Of a DNA stretch of 64,000 bases, positions 23,819-33,227 are shown piece by piece. Numbering within the stretch: position 1 is the stretch's first letter; the number at the start of each line of letters is the position of its first letter. The notes beneath the pieces are model-generated. The model had not been told where the DNA came from. It did no database searches and saw only the letters and a list, made by a program, of their open reading frames with translations. The stretch is from Hemileia vastatrix (lineage: Eukaryota; Basidiomycota; Pucciniomycetes; Pucciniales; Zaghouaniaceae): NCBI GenBank assembly GCA_030280995.1, contig JASXTE010000005.1:22685001-22749000 (forward strand). The letters are read 5' to 3'. The translations under genes and the position numbers were made by a program.

Positions 23819-24082
23819 TGTTGCCGGTGGAAGGGTTAAGTGATGAGGGAAGTGGGAATTCACCGCCAAATGTGCAGTTGGGGTGTGTAGATAGAAAAAA
23901 AACTTAAGTGTTCGCCACCAAAATTAAGTAGCATAGAGTGAGGAAATACTTAAGGATGGCATCAGCAATTATAAGTCATGTGACTTTCTTAAAAATCCAT
24001 CATGGATGAGATGAGTTTGGGATCAGGAATTAGGAATGGAAATTGGGGTATAAGAGGCGGGATAATGCATTATCGTGGATTT

Positions 24083-24198
24083 CTTATCCACTAGCCCTGG
24101 GGCTAGTGGATAAGAATCTTCCGCAATTAATAATGTCTGATCCTGGGAAAAAAAATTCCTGATCCCTAATTGTGGATCCCTGAACATTGATACCCCCT
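24083..24198. repeat. Element A right TIR and perfect subterminal palindrome
   Basis: 24083-24114 is a perfect palindrome with 15-bp arms (CTTATCCACTAGCCC, 2-nt centre). The TIR ends CATTGATACCCCCT at 24198, followed by the ATT target copy and then element B sequence. Confidence 0.8.
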
Positions 24199-24201
24199 AT
24201 T

Positions 24202-25639
24202 AACTTGTTTAATGGATATAATTATATATTCATTGCATCTTACTTCACAATAAAATCCCTCACATAATAATCTCTATGAACACAATAATAAGATGATAGA
24301 GAAAAGTCCACTTTAATCTATCATTAAATTCCCTAAAAAATAACAAAAATAAAACTTTAAAAGATAAAAATAAGAATAAGAATTTTTATAATCTGTTTGG
24401 TACGCTCAGGTAAACACTTTTGTTATCCTTAATTATTTAATTCATGCAAAATAAAGTGTTCAGTTTAAATTTTTAAAGGATTTTTTTCATTTATATTATT
24501 ATTACCTTTGAGGTTTCAGATTTTATTCAATCATTTTTTTTCAAAACACAAATTCACTGAGTAGCATTGAATTTTTATGACTCTTTTTAATCCCTGAACC
24601 AAATTAAAATAGGCTTACTGAATATTGGCTGATTGAATGAATAGTGCTTCAGAATTTCAAGTAAGTATTTTACTTCTAAAATATATCTGATACAATTATT
24701 ATGTATTTAAGTACTTATTTTAATCTAAAAAATATAGATATTAATTTTGTCACTCCTTTTATCCTTTTTATGCATTTATAACATTTATAAGGAAGATAAG
24801 ACCCTGATACTAGAAGAATTAACCTTTATTTAAGATACATAATCACATTCTGTTCATTTTTAATTATTTTAGAAAAGGAGAAGTGAAAGTGCCTCATTGA
24901 GTCAATTTTTTTTTTAAAAAAAACATTACTATGTTTTATTTTATGGTTTTGTGTATATAATACAGTATGATAAATTATAATATTTGAGAGGAAGTATTTC
25001 TATTTTTTTTGAAATATAATTCATTTAAATAGAAAATAAATTCATGCACTGGCTAAAAATTCCTGTAAAACATCTAAGAAAACTTCATTTTGTATGGTAT
25101 CATCAATAAGACTGAAGATTTGAATTCTGAAAAAATGGATTATTAATAAAGAATTCACTGGTGTTTTTTAATGTTCTCAGTAATATTTACTAAATTTATT
25201 ACAAATTTTAAAAGTAATTCTCATGAAAGATATAAAGTAATTTTATGTCTTCTTATTCTTCAACCTTCATTCAAAAAGATGATCTAAATACTTTTCATCA
25301 AAAAGTTATTGTTGATTGAGAATATTGTTAGTATTTCCTTATTCTGATTTAAATGAGCTTTGAATACGCTTTCTTAATGCTTTCAATAAAGACTCATCCA
25401 TCCTTGGTCAATATTTCAAGATGAGTTCAAAGTAAATCTCAGTCTGATTTCAGCCTGATTTCAGTCTGAGGTCCATCTGACTTCAAGTTGAGGACTTGCT
25501 AGTAAGTCCCTCCCAAATATTGTGTGGTGTAATAATTTCTTTTTTCTCCTTTTTTCTCCTTTTTTTTTGTCCTTTTTTTTTTTCTTTTTCTTTTTTTTTG
25601 TCCTTTAAGTGCTTTTTTTTTGTTTTCAAGGTTAGACTA
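24202..25639. other. Element B DNA right of the nested insertion
   Basis: AT-rich, no reading frame supported. Near 25435-25500 there are short tandem variants of AGTCTGATTTCAGCCTGA. Continues element B across the element A insertion. Confidence 0.4.
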
Positions 25640-26165
25640 ATTTTTTTTTTCTTTTTTAACCCCTCCATCATCCCCCTTTCCCACATCCTTGTCTGCCTTC
25701 ATACCCCCATTTCTCCCCTTCTTGGTATCCTCAATCCCCCCTTTACCCCTTCCTTAGCCACCTCAAGTTCCCCCCTTTACCCCCTCAATCCTCCACTTCC
25801 TACTAATTGAATCACTATTGATTTGATAAGTTAATGAATGATTGTTCTTGATTGTTCATTAACTTATTGAATCTCTAATGATTCTATTAGTTAGAGAACA
25901 ATTGTTAGAAATCGTTCATTAACTTATTGGATTGATACCGATTTGATAAGTTGGCAGTAGGGGGTTTGAGGCAGGTTTGAGGGGGTGAAGGGGGGGTTTG
26001 AGGCAGGAAAGGAGGGGTTAAAGGGGGGGACTTGAGGTGACCAAGGAGGGGGGAAAGGAGGGGTCAAAGGGGGGATTGAGGAGTTAAAGGGTGGTTTTAG
26101 TTTTATAGGCATCCAAGGAGGGTTTATAGGGGGGGATTTGAGATTTTGGGAGGTTTTGAAGCACT
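25640..26165. repeat. Second pyrimidine/purine inverted arms (element B)
   Basis: C/T-rich arm (25640-25800), a central AT region with several inverted copies of AAGTTAATGAA and TTCATTAACTT (25830-25950), then a G/A-rich arm (GGGGTTTGAGG repeats, 25960-26165). Same order and place, between transposase and Tet gene, as 21240-22040 in A. Confidence 0.7.
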
Positions 26166-26801
26166 TTGGGGGGCATTTTGAAGCAAGAAAAAAAATACTA
26201 ATATCTGCTTTTTAATTTTTTTTAAAGATTTTTTTTTATTTCCCTTAGTTTCTGGACATTTCCCCCTGTTTCCAAAATAAATCAGGTAATTTATTTTTTT
26301 ATTTGTCTTTATTTTTTCAAATAATTATTCTGAAATTTACTGAATTCAATTTTTTTATTTTTTTTATTTTAATAAATTAAATTGAAGGAAATTAAGTGGT
26401 ATTTCCAATAGCAGGTATGTATTTTTTTTTTGTTTTTTTTTGCAATTAAATTTACTGAATTTATTTTTATTTTAGTTTTTTTTGATTTACTCTTTTTTTT
26501 TTTGGTGATTTTGTTTGTTTTTTCAAGAACTTTAGCTGGTATTTCCAAAACCATTCAGGATTTTATTTTGATTTTTATGTTTTTGAAAATTATTTAACAA
26601 ATTTTTTTTCTTTATATATATATATATATATTTAGAAATTTTTTACAAGGATATTACCTGGTATTTCAAACATATTTCAGCTTTTTAACCAAAAAAAAAG
26701 GTTTTCTTTTCAATTATTTTACAGATAATTTTTTATTGTTTGAGGGTTTTTTTATAATTTTAATTTTTTTTGTTTTAATTTTTTTTTTCCAGGAGGTTGC
26801 T

Positions 26802-28110
26802 ATGGAAAATTTAACTTGCTCATCTTCATTATCATAAATTTCTTCTGAATCATCTTTATCCTCACTTTCTTCCTTGTCCTCAAATCAAGAAAGCTCCAAG
26901 GATAACCATCAAATATATTCAAATTCTTCTTCTTTATCTTTACTTTCTTCTATCTCTTCAATGTCCTTCAATTCTATTCCTTCCATCAATAAATCTTTGC
27001 TTTCCTTACCAGAAAAAAAAGCAGAAAATCATGGAACCAGCTAAAGAATCAAGCAATTCAAAGACAAAATTTTATCAAAATAGAAAGTTAATTAGGAAGA
27101 AGATATTTTGTGAAACTTTCTTTGGACATTTGGACAATCTCAAATTTTATAAGACTTCAATATCAAATGTTAAGAAAAAAGATTTTTACAAAAACATTAA
27201 AAACCTTAAAGAAGGCAGTATTAATTTCATTGTTGCAGTTGTCAATGACAGATACAAAACTCAATTAATCTTAGAAGCTCATTCATTTAATTGGAAAAAT
27301 GATGTGTTTTTTTCCAGCTTTCTGATTTAATTTCTACTCTCTATCAAATGGCTTTGGTTTGACAAACCTTTTCAAATAAAAACTGATTTCTGGTGTCATG
27401 AAAGGTTTTGGTTGGAAACCAGGATATGATCAAGGAGTTTTTTTTGGTTTGTAAATATTTTTTTATTATAAGTAATTTTTAATTTTGTAATATATTTCAG
27501 GAATTTATTCTTTATTGAAAAATTTGAAACTGGAGCAAATGGAAGAAGATCTGAAACAATGGAATTCTTTAGGATCATTTAATATTTTCTTGTCAAATTG
27601 ATTTAAAAAGTTATGTATTCAAGCTTTTCAAAAAAACCATAAACTTGCTTTAGAATCTGGTTTACCAAATTGGTCTGATTCTGAATGGGAAGAAGCAATA
27701 AATGCTTATGTTTTTTTTCTAATGTTATCATCACTTATAATTGATTATACAATAATTTTCATCTAGATAAACATGATAAGAATTGTCTAACATTTGGAAT
27801 TTTCTCTTATATTAATCAAGAGACTGGTCTTCCAATTCCATCACCCTCTTCTGATGAGGGACATGGCCTTTATTTTCCTGACCATAAATGTATTATTGAT
27901 TTTGGTGGTGCCAATGGAATAGTTGAGACTATATGGAATTCTTCTCAACATTAGCATCAAAAAACTAAAGCCCCTCCATCTTTAGTTTCTTATCAAGGAT
28001 TTACCCATTTTGGCTGTACATTCCAAATAAATGAAGGTCTTATTAATTGTATTAATAATCAAAAAAAAATTTAGATAAAAAATTTGTTCTAAGTAGATCT
28101 GTCAAGTATG
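26802..28110 (+). pseudogene. Tet-like dioxygenase of element B
   Basis: Same gene as 19407-20656, decayed. ATG at 26802 begins a Ser-rich N-terminus that hits TAA after about 11 codons. 27031-27330 recovers the conserved middle (RKKIFCETFFGHL, TQLILEAHSF). An acceptor ending TTTCAG opens exon 2 at about 27500 (GIYSLL). Exon 2 carries PNWSDSEWEE, an H-x-D motif (FHLDKHD), GHGLYFPDHKCIIDFGG, VETIWNSS and THFGCTFQI, interrupted by stops. One TAG sits directly before the His that would be the third metal ligand (*HQKT). That His is retained here, unlike in A. Confidence 0.8.
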
Positions 28111-28269
28111 GTAACTTAAATATATATAAAAATTTTCTATCATTAAATATTTTCATCCTTTTTTTCTTTTTTTTTTCTTTTATTGAATTTTTTTTATTTT
28201 TTTATTTATTTTTATTTAATTTTTTTAAATTTTCCTTTTTATTTTCCTTGTTTTCAATTTTATTTTTCC

Positions 28270-28830
28270 TTTTAAATTTTTTTTGCATTTGAATTTGGAT
28301 TTTTCTCTTCAAATTATTTTTTAAGTTTATTTCAAGATAGTTTCCTGGTTTTATATGATGGTTTATCTGGCCTTAGGTTGCTCTACTGGCTATTATATAA
28401 AATTGGAAAACTTGATTCGGACTGGTGAAAATAATTTGTTGATGAAATTTTCATTTTCCATTTAAATTTGGATTTGTCTCTTCCAATTATTTTTTAAATT
28501 TATGTCAAGATAGTTTTCTGGCTTTATATGATGGTGCAACTGGCCTTAGGTTGTTCTACTGGCTATTATATAAAATAAGAAAGCTTGATTTAGACTGGTT
28601 AAAATAATTGGTTGATAATTTTCATTTTTACTTTTTTTTCATTTAATTTTGGATTTTTTTCTTCCAATTATTTTTTAAAGTTACGTCAAGATAGTTTTCT
28701 GGTTCTATATGATGGCGAATCTGGCCTTAGCTTGTTCTACTGGATATTATATAAAATTGGAAAACTTGATTCCAACTGGTGAAAATAATTGGTTGATGAA
28801 GTTATTATTTTTAAATTTTTTTCCATTTGA
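28270..28830. repeat. Three tandem ~175-bp repeats (element B)
   Basis: Three copies of a unit containing CAAGATAGTTT(C/T)CTGG and CTGGCCTTAG, followed by TACTGG(C/A)TATTATATAAAAT, at about 28333, 28507 and 28685. Between Tet and Myb genes of element B. Confidence 0.7.
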
Positions 28831-28839
28831 TTTATTTAA

Positions 28840-29160
28840 TTCAATAAATTTCAGGGGGGGTATTGCCAAATTTTCATATCAGACTTTAAAAATAAATTTT
28901 GACTTGAAAATTTGGTGATAACCTTCCCTTAATTCAATAAAATACAGGGGGGGGGGTATTGCCAAATTTTCATATGAGACTTTCAAAAATAAAATTGAAC
29001 TGAAATTTTGGTGATAACCATCCCTTACTTCAATAAAATTCAGGGGCGAGTATTGCCAAAATTTCATATAAGACTTTCAAAATTCTTTACTTGAAAGAAT
29101 TTTGGTGATATCAGACCCTTAGTTCAATCAAAAGCAGTGGTGGGATTGGGAAATTTTCAA
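28840..29160. repeat. Array with TIR-like motif (element B)
   Basis: Three to four units of about 95 bp reading GGTATTGCCAAA..TTTCATAT..GACTTT and TTGGTGATA.CC.TCCCTTA.TTCAATAAA: the inverse orientation of the array at 18700-19110, as expected if B mirrors A. Confidence 0.75.
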
Positions 29161-29362
29161 ATGTGACTTGAAAATTTTTACTAAAAAAGAATTATTAACA
29201 TTAAACATTCTTGAAAATTTTATTTAAAAAAGAATTTATAACATTAAAAAATGAAAATTCAACTAATGATGGATAGAGTAAAAAAAATACAGGAAATTTA
29301 GATGATAAAATTTTATGTACAATTAATTATGAACAGTTGAAGTGTGAGAGAAATAAAACAAA

Positions 29363-30751
29363 CTAGTCATCAAAAAATTTCTTCAAAAGTTCAATTTCCT
29401 CAACAGATTTATTAGCTTTAGCACATTCTATCAAGAAATCTTGCTTTATGAAATTTCCTTCACAATCATGCTTATGTTTCATCTGTTCCATGAGGTTTTG
29501 ATGCTCAAGTGTTTTCTCCTCTTTCTTTGATTTTTCAATACTTAGAGATAACTCAAATTTCTTCTCCTCCAAGTCTTGTGTCCTATCATCCTTCCATAAA
29601 GAGATTTTTTACTTCCTCTCCTTCAAGACTTATTCCCTATCATCCTTCCATAAAAAGAGTTTGAACTTCCTCTCTTCCAAATCATGTACCCTGTCATCCC
29701 TCCTTATAGAGAGCTCATATTTTTGCTTTTCAAACTTTAGAGTCTCTTTAGCAACTTCCACTTGTTCTAGAGTGATAATAAATATTAACAAAAAGTAGAA
29801 GAAAAGCAGAGTAAAGTATTAAGAGGTATGGTATCACTTACCAGCATCATGTTTCTCCAAAAATTCTTCAATAGAAGAAAAAGGGGTTTGAGATGAAGTA
29901 TCACTTTTTCTTCTTCTATGAGAGTGGAAATTTAGACTACTTGAAGCCCTTTGCTTTTTGTTCAAGGTCACATTTTCCTCCACATCATTGTTGCTGGCTT
30001 CTGACTCAGTTGATTGTGGCTCCTGTGTTTGTTCTTCAGCCTTTTTAGAAATAAGAAAATGTAAATAAAAAAGAATTGGTAAGATGAAAAAAAAAACCAT
30101 ACTTGAGTTAGATCAGGTTGGTTTCATCATCATAAGGATCTATTGAAAAGATATCTTGATTTGTGGAAGTTAAATGAGGGGAGGCTTGAGTAGAAGAAGA
30201 AGGAAAAAGATTTCTTTCAGCATCATGTTCTGAGATAGCATCTTCACCATCCAACATGTTTGCAGGATTAACATCAGCTTGCTCTCCAAAAATAGCATCC
30301 ATCTCTATAAAGTAAGGACATAAAGAATCAAGTTTATCATCTATGGATTTGATGCCCTTACTGATATTAAGGTCAGTAATACCAAAACCAGTAGAAGATG
30401 AAAGAGTCTTCACCTTCTTGTATTTGGCTTGATAATACTTGAAGCATTCAGACATCTGTTTAGGTAAAAGATCTATCCTTCCCTTGGTCTTATTCCGCAA
30501 TTCATTGGCCATTAGTTGATGACCATTAACTTTTGATGCAGGGGGCCATCCTACTTTAGTTGCATTTTTGGTACCAAAACAAGAATTATAGTTAGATTTA
30601 GTTTTCAGCCAGTTGATAAGAATGAGATGATCATCTTTTTTAATTGAACGGTCTTTGATTTCTTGGCTGAGCAGGGGAAAGAGGGAGTAGTGCAATTTGA
30701 AGAACAACTGGGGAAAGGCTGCCTTTGAAAAGATCTATGATGACGGGGCAT
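29363..30751 (-). pseudogene. Myb/SANT-like protein of element B
   Basis: Begins MPRHHRSFQRQ at 30751. One base is missing from an A run near 30652, shifting the frame; the Myb/SANT-like domain then continues (NWLKTKSNYNSC, LPKQMSECFKYYQAKYKK) to about 30108. The end of exon 1 is also shifted. Exon 2 lies around 30040-29842, ending at a GTAAGT donor, and exon 3 runs from about 29765. Exon 3 holds the coiled-coil repeats with two stops, then KQDFLIECAKANKSVEEIELLKKFF. It supplies the residues missing at both TGA codons of copy A. Confidence 0.8.
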
Positions 30752-31062
30752 GTTAAGATGATTGAAGATGAAAAGAAGAAAAAACAAGCAGATGAGATAG
30801 CAAGGTGTTCTGAATGGAGGGAATAGACCGGGTGAGATGATAATAGGAGAACGCAGCAAGGTAGAAGGTATATCCAGAGAGTAGTCAAAGATGTGGTTAT
30901 GACAGAAAGTTGTCCAATATGTGGTTATGAAAAATTGAGTAGAAAAATGTTGGATAAGAGGTCAACTTTGACATGTAAAATGTCTAATAACCCAATTATT
31001 AGCAAAAATAATTGTGGAAAATAATTGGGGTATAAGGATTTTTATCTGAAATTAATTTATTT

Positions 31063-31089
31063 GCAGATTGGTCAAATTTGATACCCCCC
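31063..31089. repeat. Element B right TIR
   Basis: TTGCAGATTGGTCAAATTTGATACCCCCC, inverse of the left TIR with a few changes (last base C where A has T), followed by ATT. Confidence 0.8.
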
Positions 31090-31462
31090 ATTGGGGACTA
31101 TATTTCTCAGTGGCTTTGTTACTATATTAGGTAATGTAAACTTGCATTTTTATCATATCTTCATTTCTAATCCCAACATTCACTTCTTAAACTAGCTCAT
31201 ACTTCACCAAGTATACTGGTGCTACTCACTCAAAAGTTTAAAGGACCACTACACTTCTGTATACTTGTTCCATAACCTTGACATTAATCAACCACTATAT
31301 TTTTAGTATCAACCGCTTGAGTTTTCTGAGTTCTATAAATTAATTTTAAAGCCGTTCTGCCAGACTACTCAGGTGAAAATAGTGGTTATAAAGACTTGAA
31401 TTAAGCGATGAAACATACATTATTATAAATACAATTGAAAATACATCTGGTTTACTCACCAC

Positions 31463-31682
31463 GAAAAAACAGCCAGCACCTGCTAACAGGTGCCAAACCC
31501 TCAATCCATTTGTGAATCAGGCATTACTCAGATTTGATACCGCGCGAGCTGGCATGCTCAATGTTCAGTGCACAGTCTTCTCAGAAGAATTACAGCTGAG
31601 CTAAAACTGAATCAAATCAAAGATAGGGATTGGCACCTGCTATCAGGTGCCCATATTTTTTTTCTGGTGACTGTTTTTTTTT
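31463..31682. mobile_element. Small MITE-like inverted-repeat element
   Basis: About 220 bp with inverted ends: GAAAAAACAG...CACCTGCTAACAGGTGCC on the left and the inverse GGCACCTGCTATCAGGTGCC...CTGTTTTTTT on the right. Each arm is itself a CACCTG/CAGGTG palindrome. No coding capacity. Lies in the 3' flank of the CCDC130-like gene. Confidence 0.55.
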
Positions 31683-31969
31683 CCAAAAAAGTGTCGTAAC
31701 TAATATAATACGATGAAACCTATCATTTTGCTCAAGACTTGTAGCATAGGTCGGTCAGAAGTTATATTTACCTCAGCGAATGCCGCATTGGTTAGTAAAT
31801 TGAAAGGGTGACAAACGATACATTGAATACATAACAATTCAAAAGAGTTATGAAAAGTAAAATATAAACAGGTGTTATTTCATGCAAAAACATAGCTTAG
31901 AGACTGATCGCAGAGCATTCGCTAAAATCGTAATCGTTGTAGCTATGTGGGTGATTCAACGTGCAAAGG

Positions 31970-33130
31970 CTAATCACTAGCATATTGATCAACAAAAATG
32001 CTGACTTTAGAATCAGGAGTATTTGCGGGTGGTGTCGGGGCACACTTAGAAGAACTAGCAATTGAACGACGTTTTGAAATCACTTTTAAGCTCGTTGGAG
32101 TCAAGAAGGACGTTGATCGTTTATTCGGAATAATAGGTAAGGAATGAGTGCTGCCATTCGGAGTAGCTAATGGCGATGAGCCTGATGCAGTCAAGGACTG
32201 TGCGAAGGGGTCATTGCGCCTCCGCCTATCAAGAGATAATTGATCTCTCAGCCCCGCCAATTGAAATTGTTTTGTTTTATCTTTTCCTCTATCATTTCTC
32301 TGATCCTTGTTTTTATCTTTATTCCCGCCTTTTAATCTTTTCCAAGCACTGAGGGAGCTTACTTTGACATCAAGCCCAGCCTCAACTTCTAGTCTTCTCT
32401 TTTTCTGCTCTCTTTCTTGGTAGCCATCATGAAGCAACTTGCGAGCCAATTTTTCTTCTTCTTTATGTAGTTTTTCGTCTTTTTCATCAAGTTTAATATG
32501 GTCTGGCAAAGAATATTTGAGACGAAGTGAATCATCTTGTCGTGATTTGGTAATTAGCTCGGCCTTTTCTTTTCTAAATGCTTTTCGAAGTTTTTGACTT
32601 AAGGAAAAAGGATCACTATTTGTTTTTTCGCTATACTCATAGAGCTCTTCTAGTCGGTCACGCTGTGCTACAGCTACTTGTTCGTCCTTGGTTTTTTTCT
32701 CAAGGTCAGCAAAAGGATCAGAGGGCCCAGCCTCTTTCTGGTCCAGAACGATCCCTCCATTATCAGCCTCGTCCCAATCCTCATTTTTTTGACGAGCACC
32801 GCTTTCGACAACATAGCGAGTATTTTTGGGATCTGTTCTTATCTCAAACCAGTTGGCGCACAAATGACACTTGCAACGAAAGCTATAGATAGGGGTTGTG
32901 TAGTACATCCCGACTTTCTTCTTTTCAGCGTTGTACCTAACACCCATGCCAATATGAGCGTCACAACCTTCACACCAAATATTGAATGGAAGCTCAAATC
33001 GAGTGATGAGGATTCCCTTATCAATCTTTCTGGCACGATCGCCCAAGGCATGCTTTCCATGGTAAGCATTAAGGGTATCATGGCGAACAGGATCGAAATC
33101 AGGGGGATAGTATCTATTGAATCCCTGCAT
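31970..33130 (-). CDS. CCDC130/YJU2B (Saf4)-like splicing factor
   Basis: 386 residues, intronless coding region. The N-terminal domain is unmistakable: MQGFNRYYPPDFDP, a zinc-binding pair C53-x2-C56 and C88-x2-C91, GMGVRYNAEKKKVG, TPIYSFRCKCHLC, then EIRTDPKNTRYVV. This is the Yju2/CWC16 family; the CCDC130 branch associates with the catalytic spliceosome in the nucleus. The middle is Lys/Glu-rich helix (KLHKEEEKLARKLL) and the tail is basic and Ser-rich (NKRSTSF, SKRRSIASSS). The start is supported by MQGFN, the usual fungal N-terminus. It is the only clear host gene in the window and is intact despite transposons on both sides. Confidence 0.95.
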   Translation of the reverse strand: MQGFNRYYPPDFDPVRHDTLNAYHGKHALGDRARKIDKGILITRFELPFNIWCEGCDAHIGMGVRYNAEKKKVGMYYTTPIYSFRCKCHLCANWFEIRTDPKNTRYVVESGARQKNEDWDEADNGGIVLDQKEAGPSDPFADLEKKTKDEQVAVAQRDRLEELYEYSEKTNSDPFSLSQKLRKAFRKEKAELITKSRQDDSLRLKYSLPDHIKLDEKDEKLHKEEEKLARKLLHDGYQEREQKKRRLEVEAGLDVKVSSLSAWKRLKGGNKDKNKDQRNDRGKDKTKQFQLAGLRDQLSLDRRRRNDPFAQSLTASGSSPLATPNGSTHSLPIIPNKRSTSFLTPTSLKVISKRRSIASSSKCAPTPPANTPDSKVSIFVDQYASD

Positions 33131-33155
33131 GCTGATTTATGATTTGAACGTTTTT

Positions 33156-33227
33156 CTAACAATGTGAGAATTTATTAATATCTGATAAGAGAAATAGTAT
33201 CGATAGCGATATTAAAAGTGTACTTAC
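33156..33227 (-). other. Candidate 5' UTR intron of the CCDC130-like gene
   Basis: GTAAGTACAC at 33227 and ...ACATTGTTAG ending at 33156, 72 nt, lie 26 nt upstream of the ATG. An alternative acceptor (ATGCAG|GG) would remove the ATG, so the upstream one is preferred. Confidence 0.45.

Larger units (their letters stand above)
16806..24198. mobile_element. Element A: Harbinger-like transposon with Myb, Tet and DDE genes
   Basis: A 7.4-kb element delimited by AGGGGGTATCAATGTTGACC (16806) and the inverse ...CATTGATACCCCCT (24198), flanked by ATT on both sides (16803-16805, 24199-24201). Order: Myb/SANT-like gene (+, 17157-18554), TIR-motif array (18700-19110), Tet-like dioxygenase (-, 20656-19407), hairpin with purine/pyrimidine arms (21240-22040), DDE_Tnp_4 transposase (-, 23818-22559). 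Transposase and dioxygenase are open; the Myb gene has two TGA stops. It sits inside element B. Harbinger elements normally have a transposase and a Myb-like protein; a dioxygenase is an unexpected third gene. Confidence 0.85.
11596..31089. mobile_element. Element B: Harbinger-like transposon with nested element A
   Basis: Left end AGGGGGTATCAAAGTTGACC at 11596; right end is the inverse (TTGATACCCCCC) ending at 31089. ATT flanks both ends (11593-11595, 31090-31092). The span is 19.5 kb, or about 12.1 kb without element A. Order: transposase (+), purine/pyrimidine arms, [element A], second set of arms, Tet-like dioxygenase (+), tandem arrays, Myb-like gene (-). This is the mirror image of element A. 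All three genes are decayed, so B is the older copy. Confidence 0.8.

Noticed and set aside
23799..23869. Longer transposase start at 23869
   Set aside because: That codon is TTG; the first ATG (23818) aligns with the start in copies C and D.
16806..24198. KDZ-type transposon, the class I recall being linked to fungal TET genes
   Set aside because: The transposase has the short DDE_Tnp_4 triad (GFVDGTT, LLADSAY, IEHAIG) and a Myb-like partner, as in Harbinger/PIF, not the long KDZ protein.
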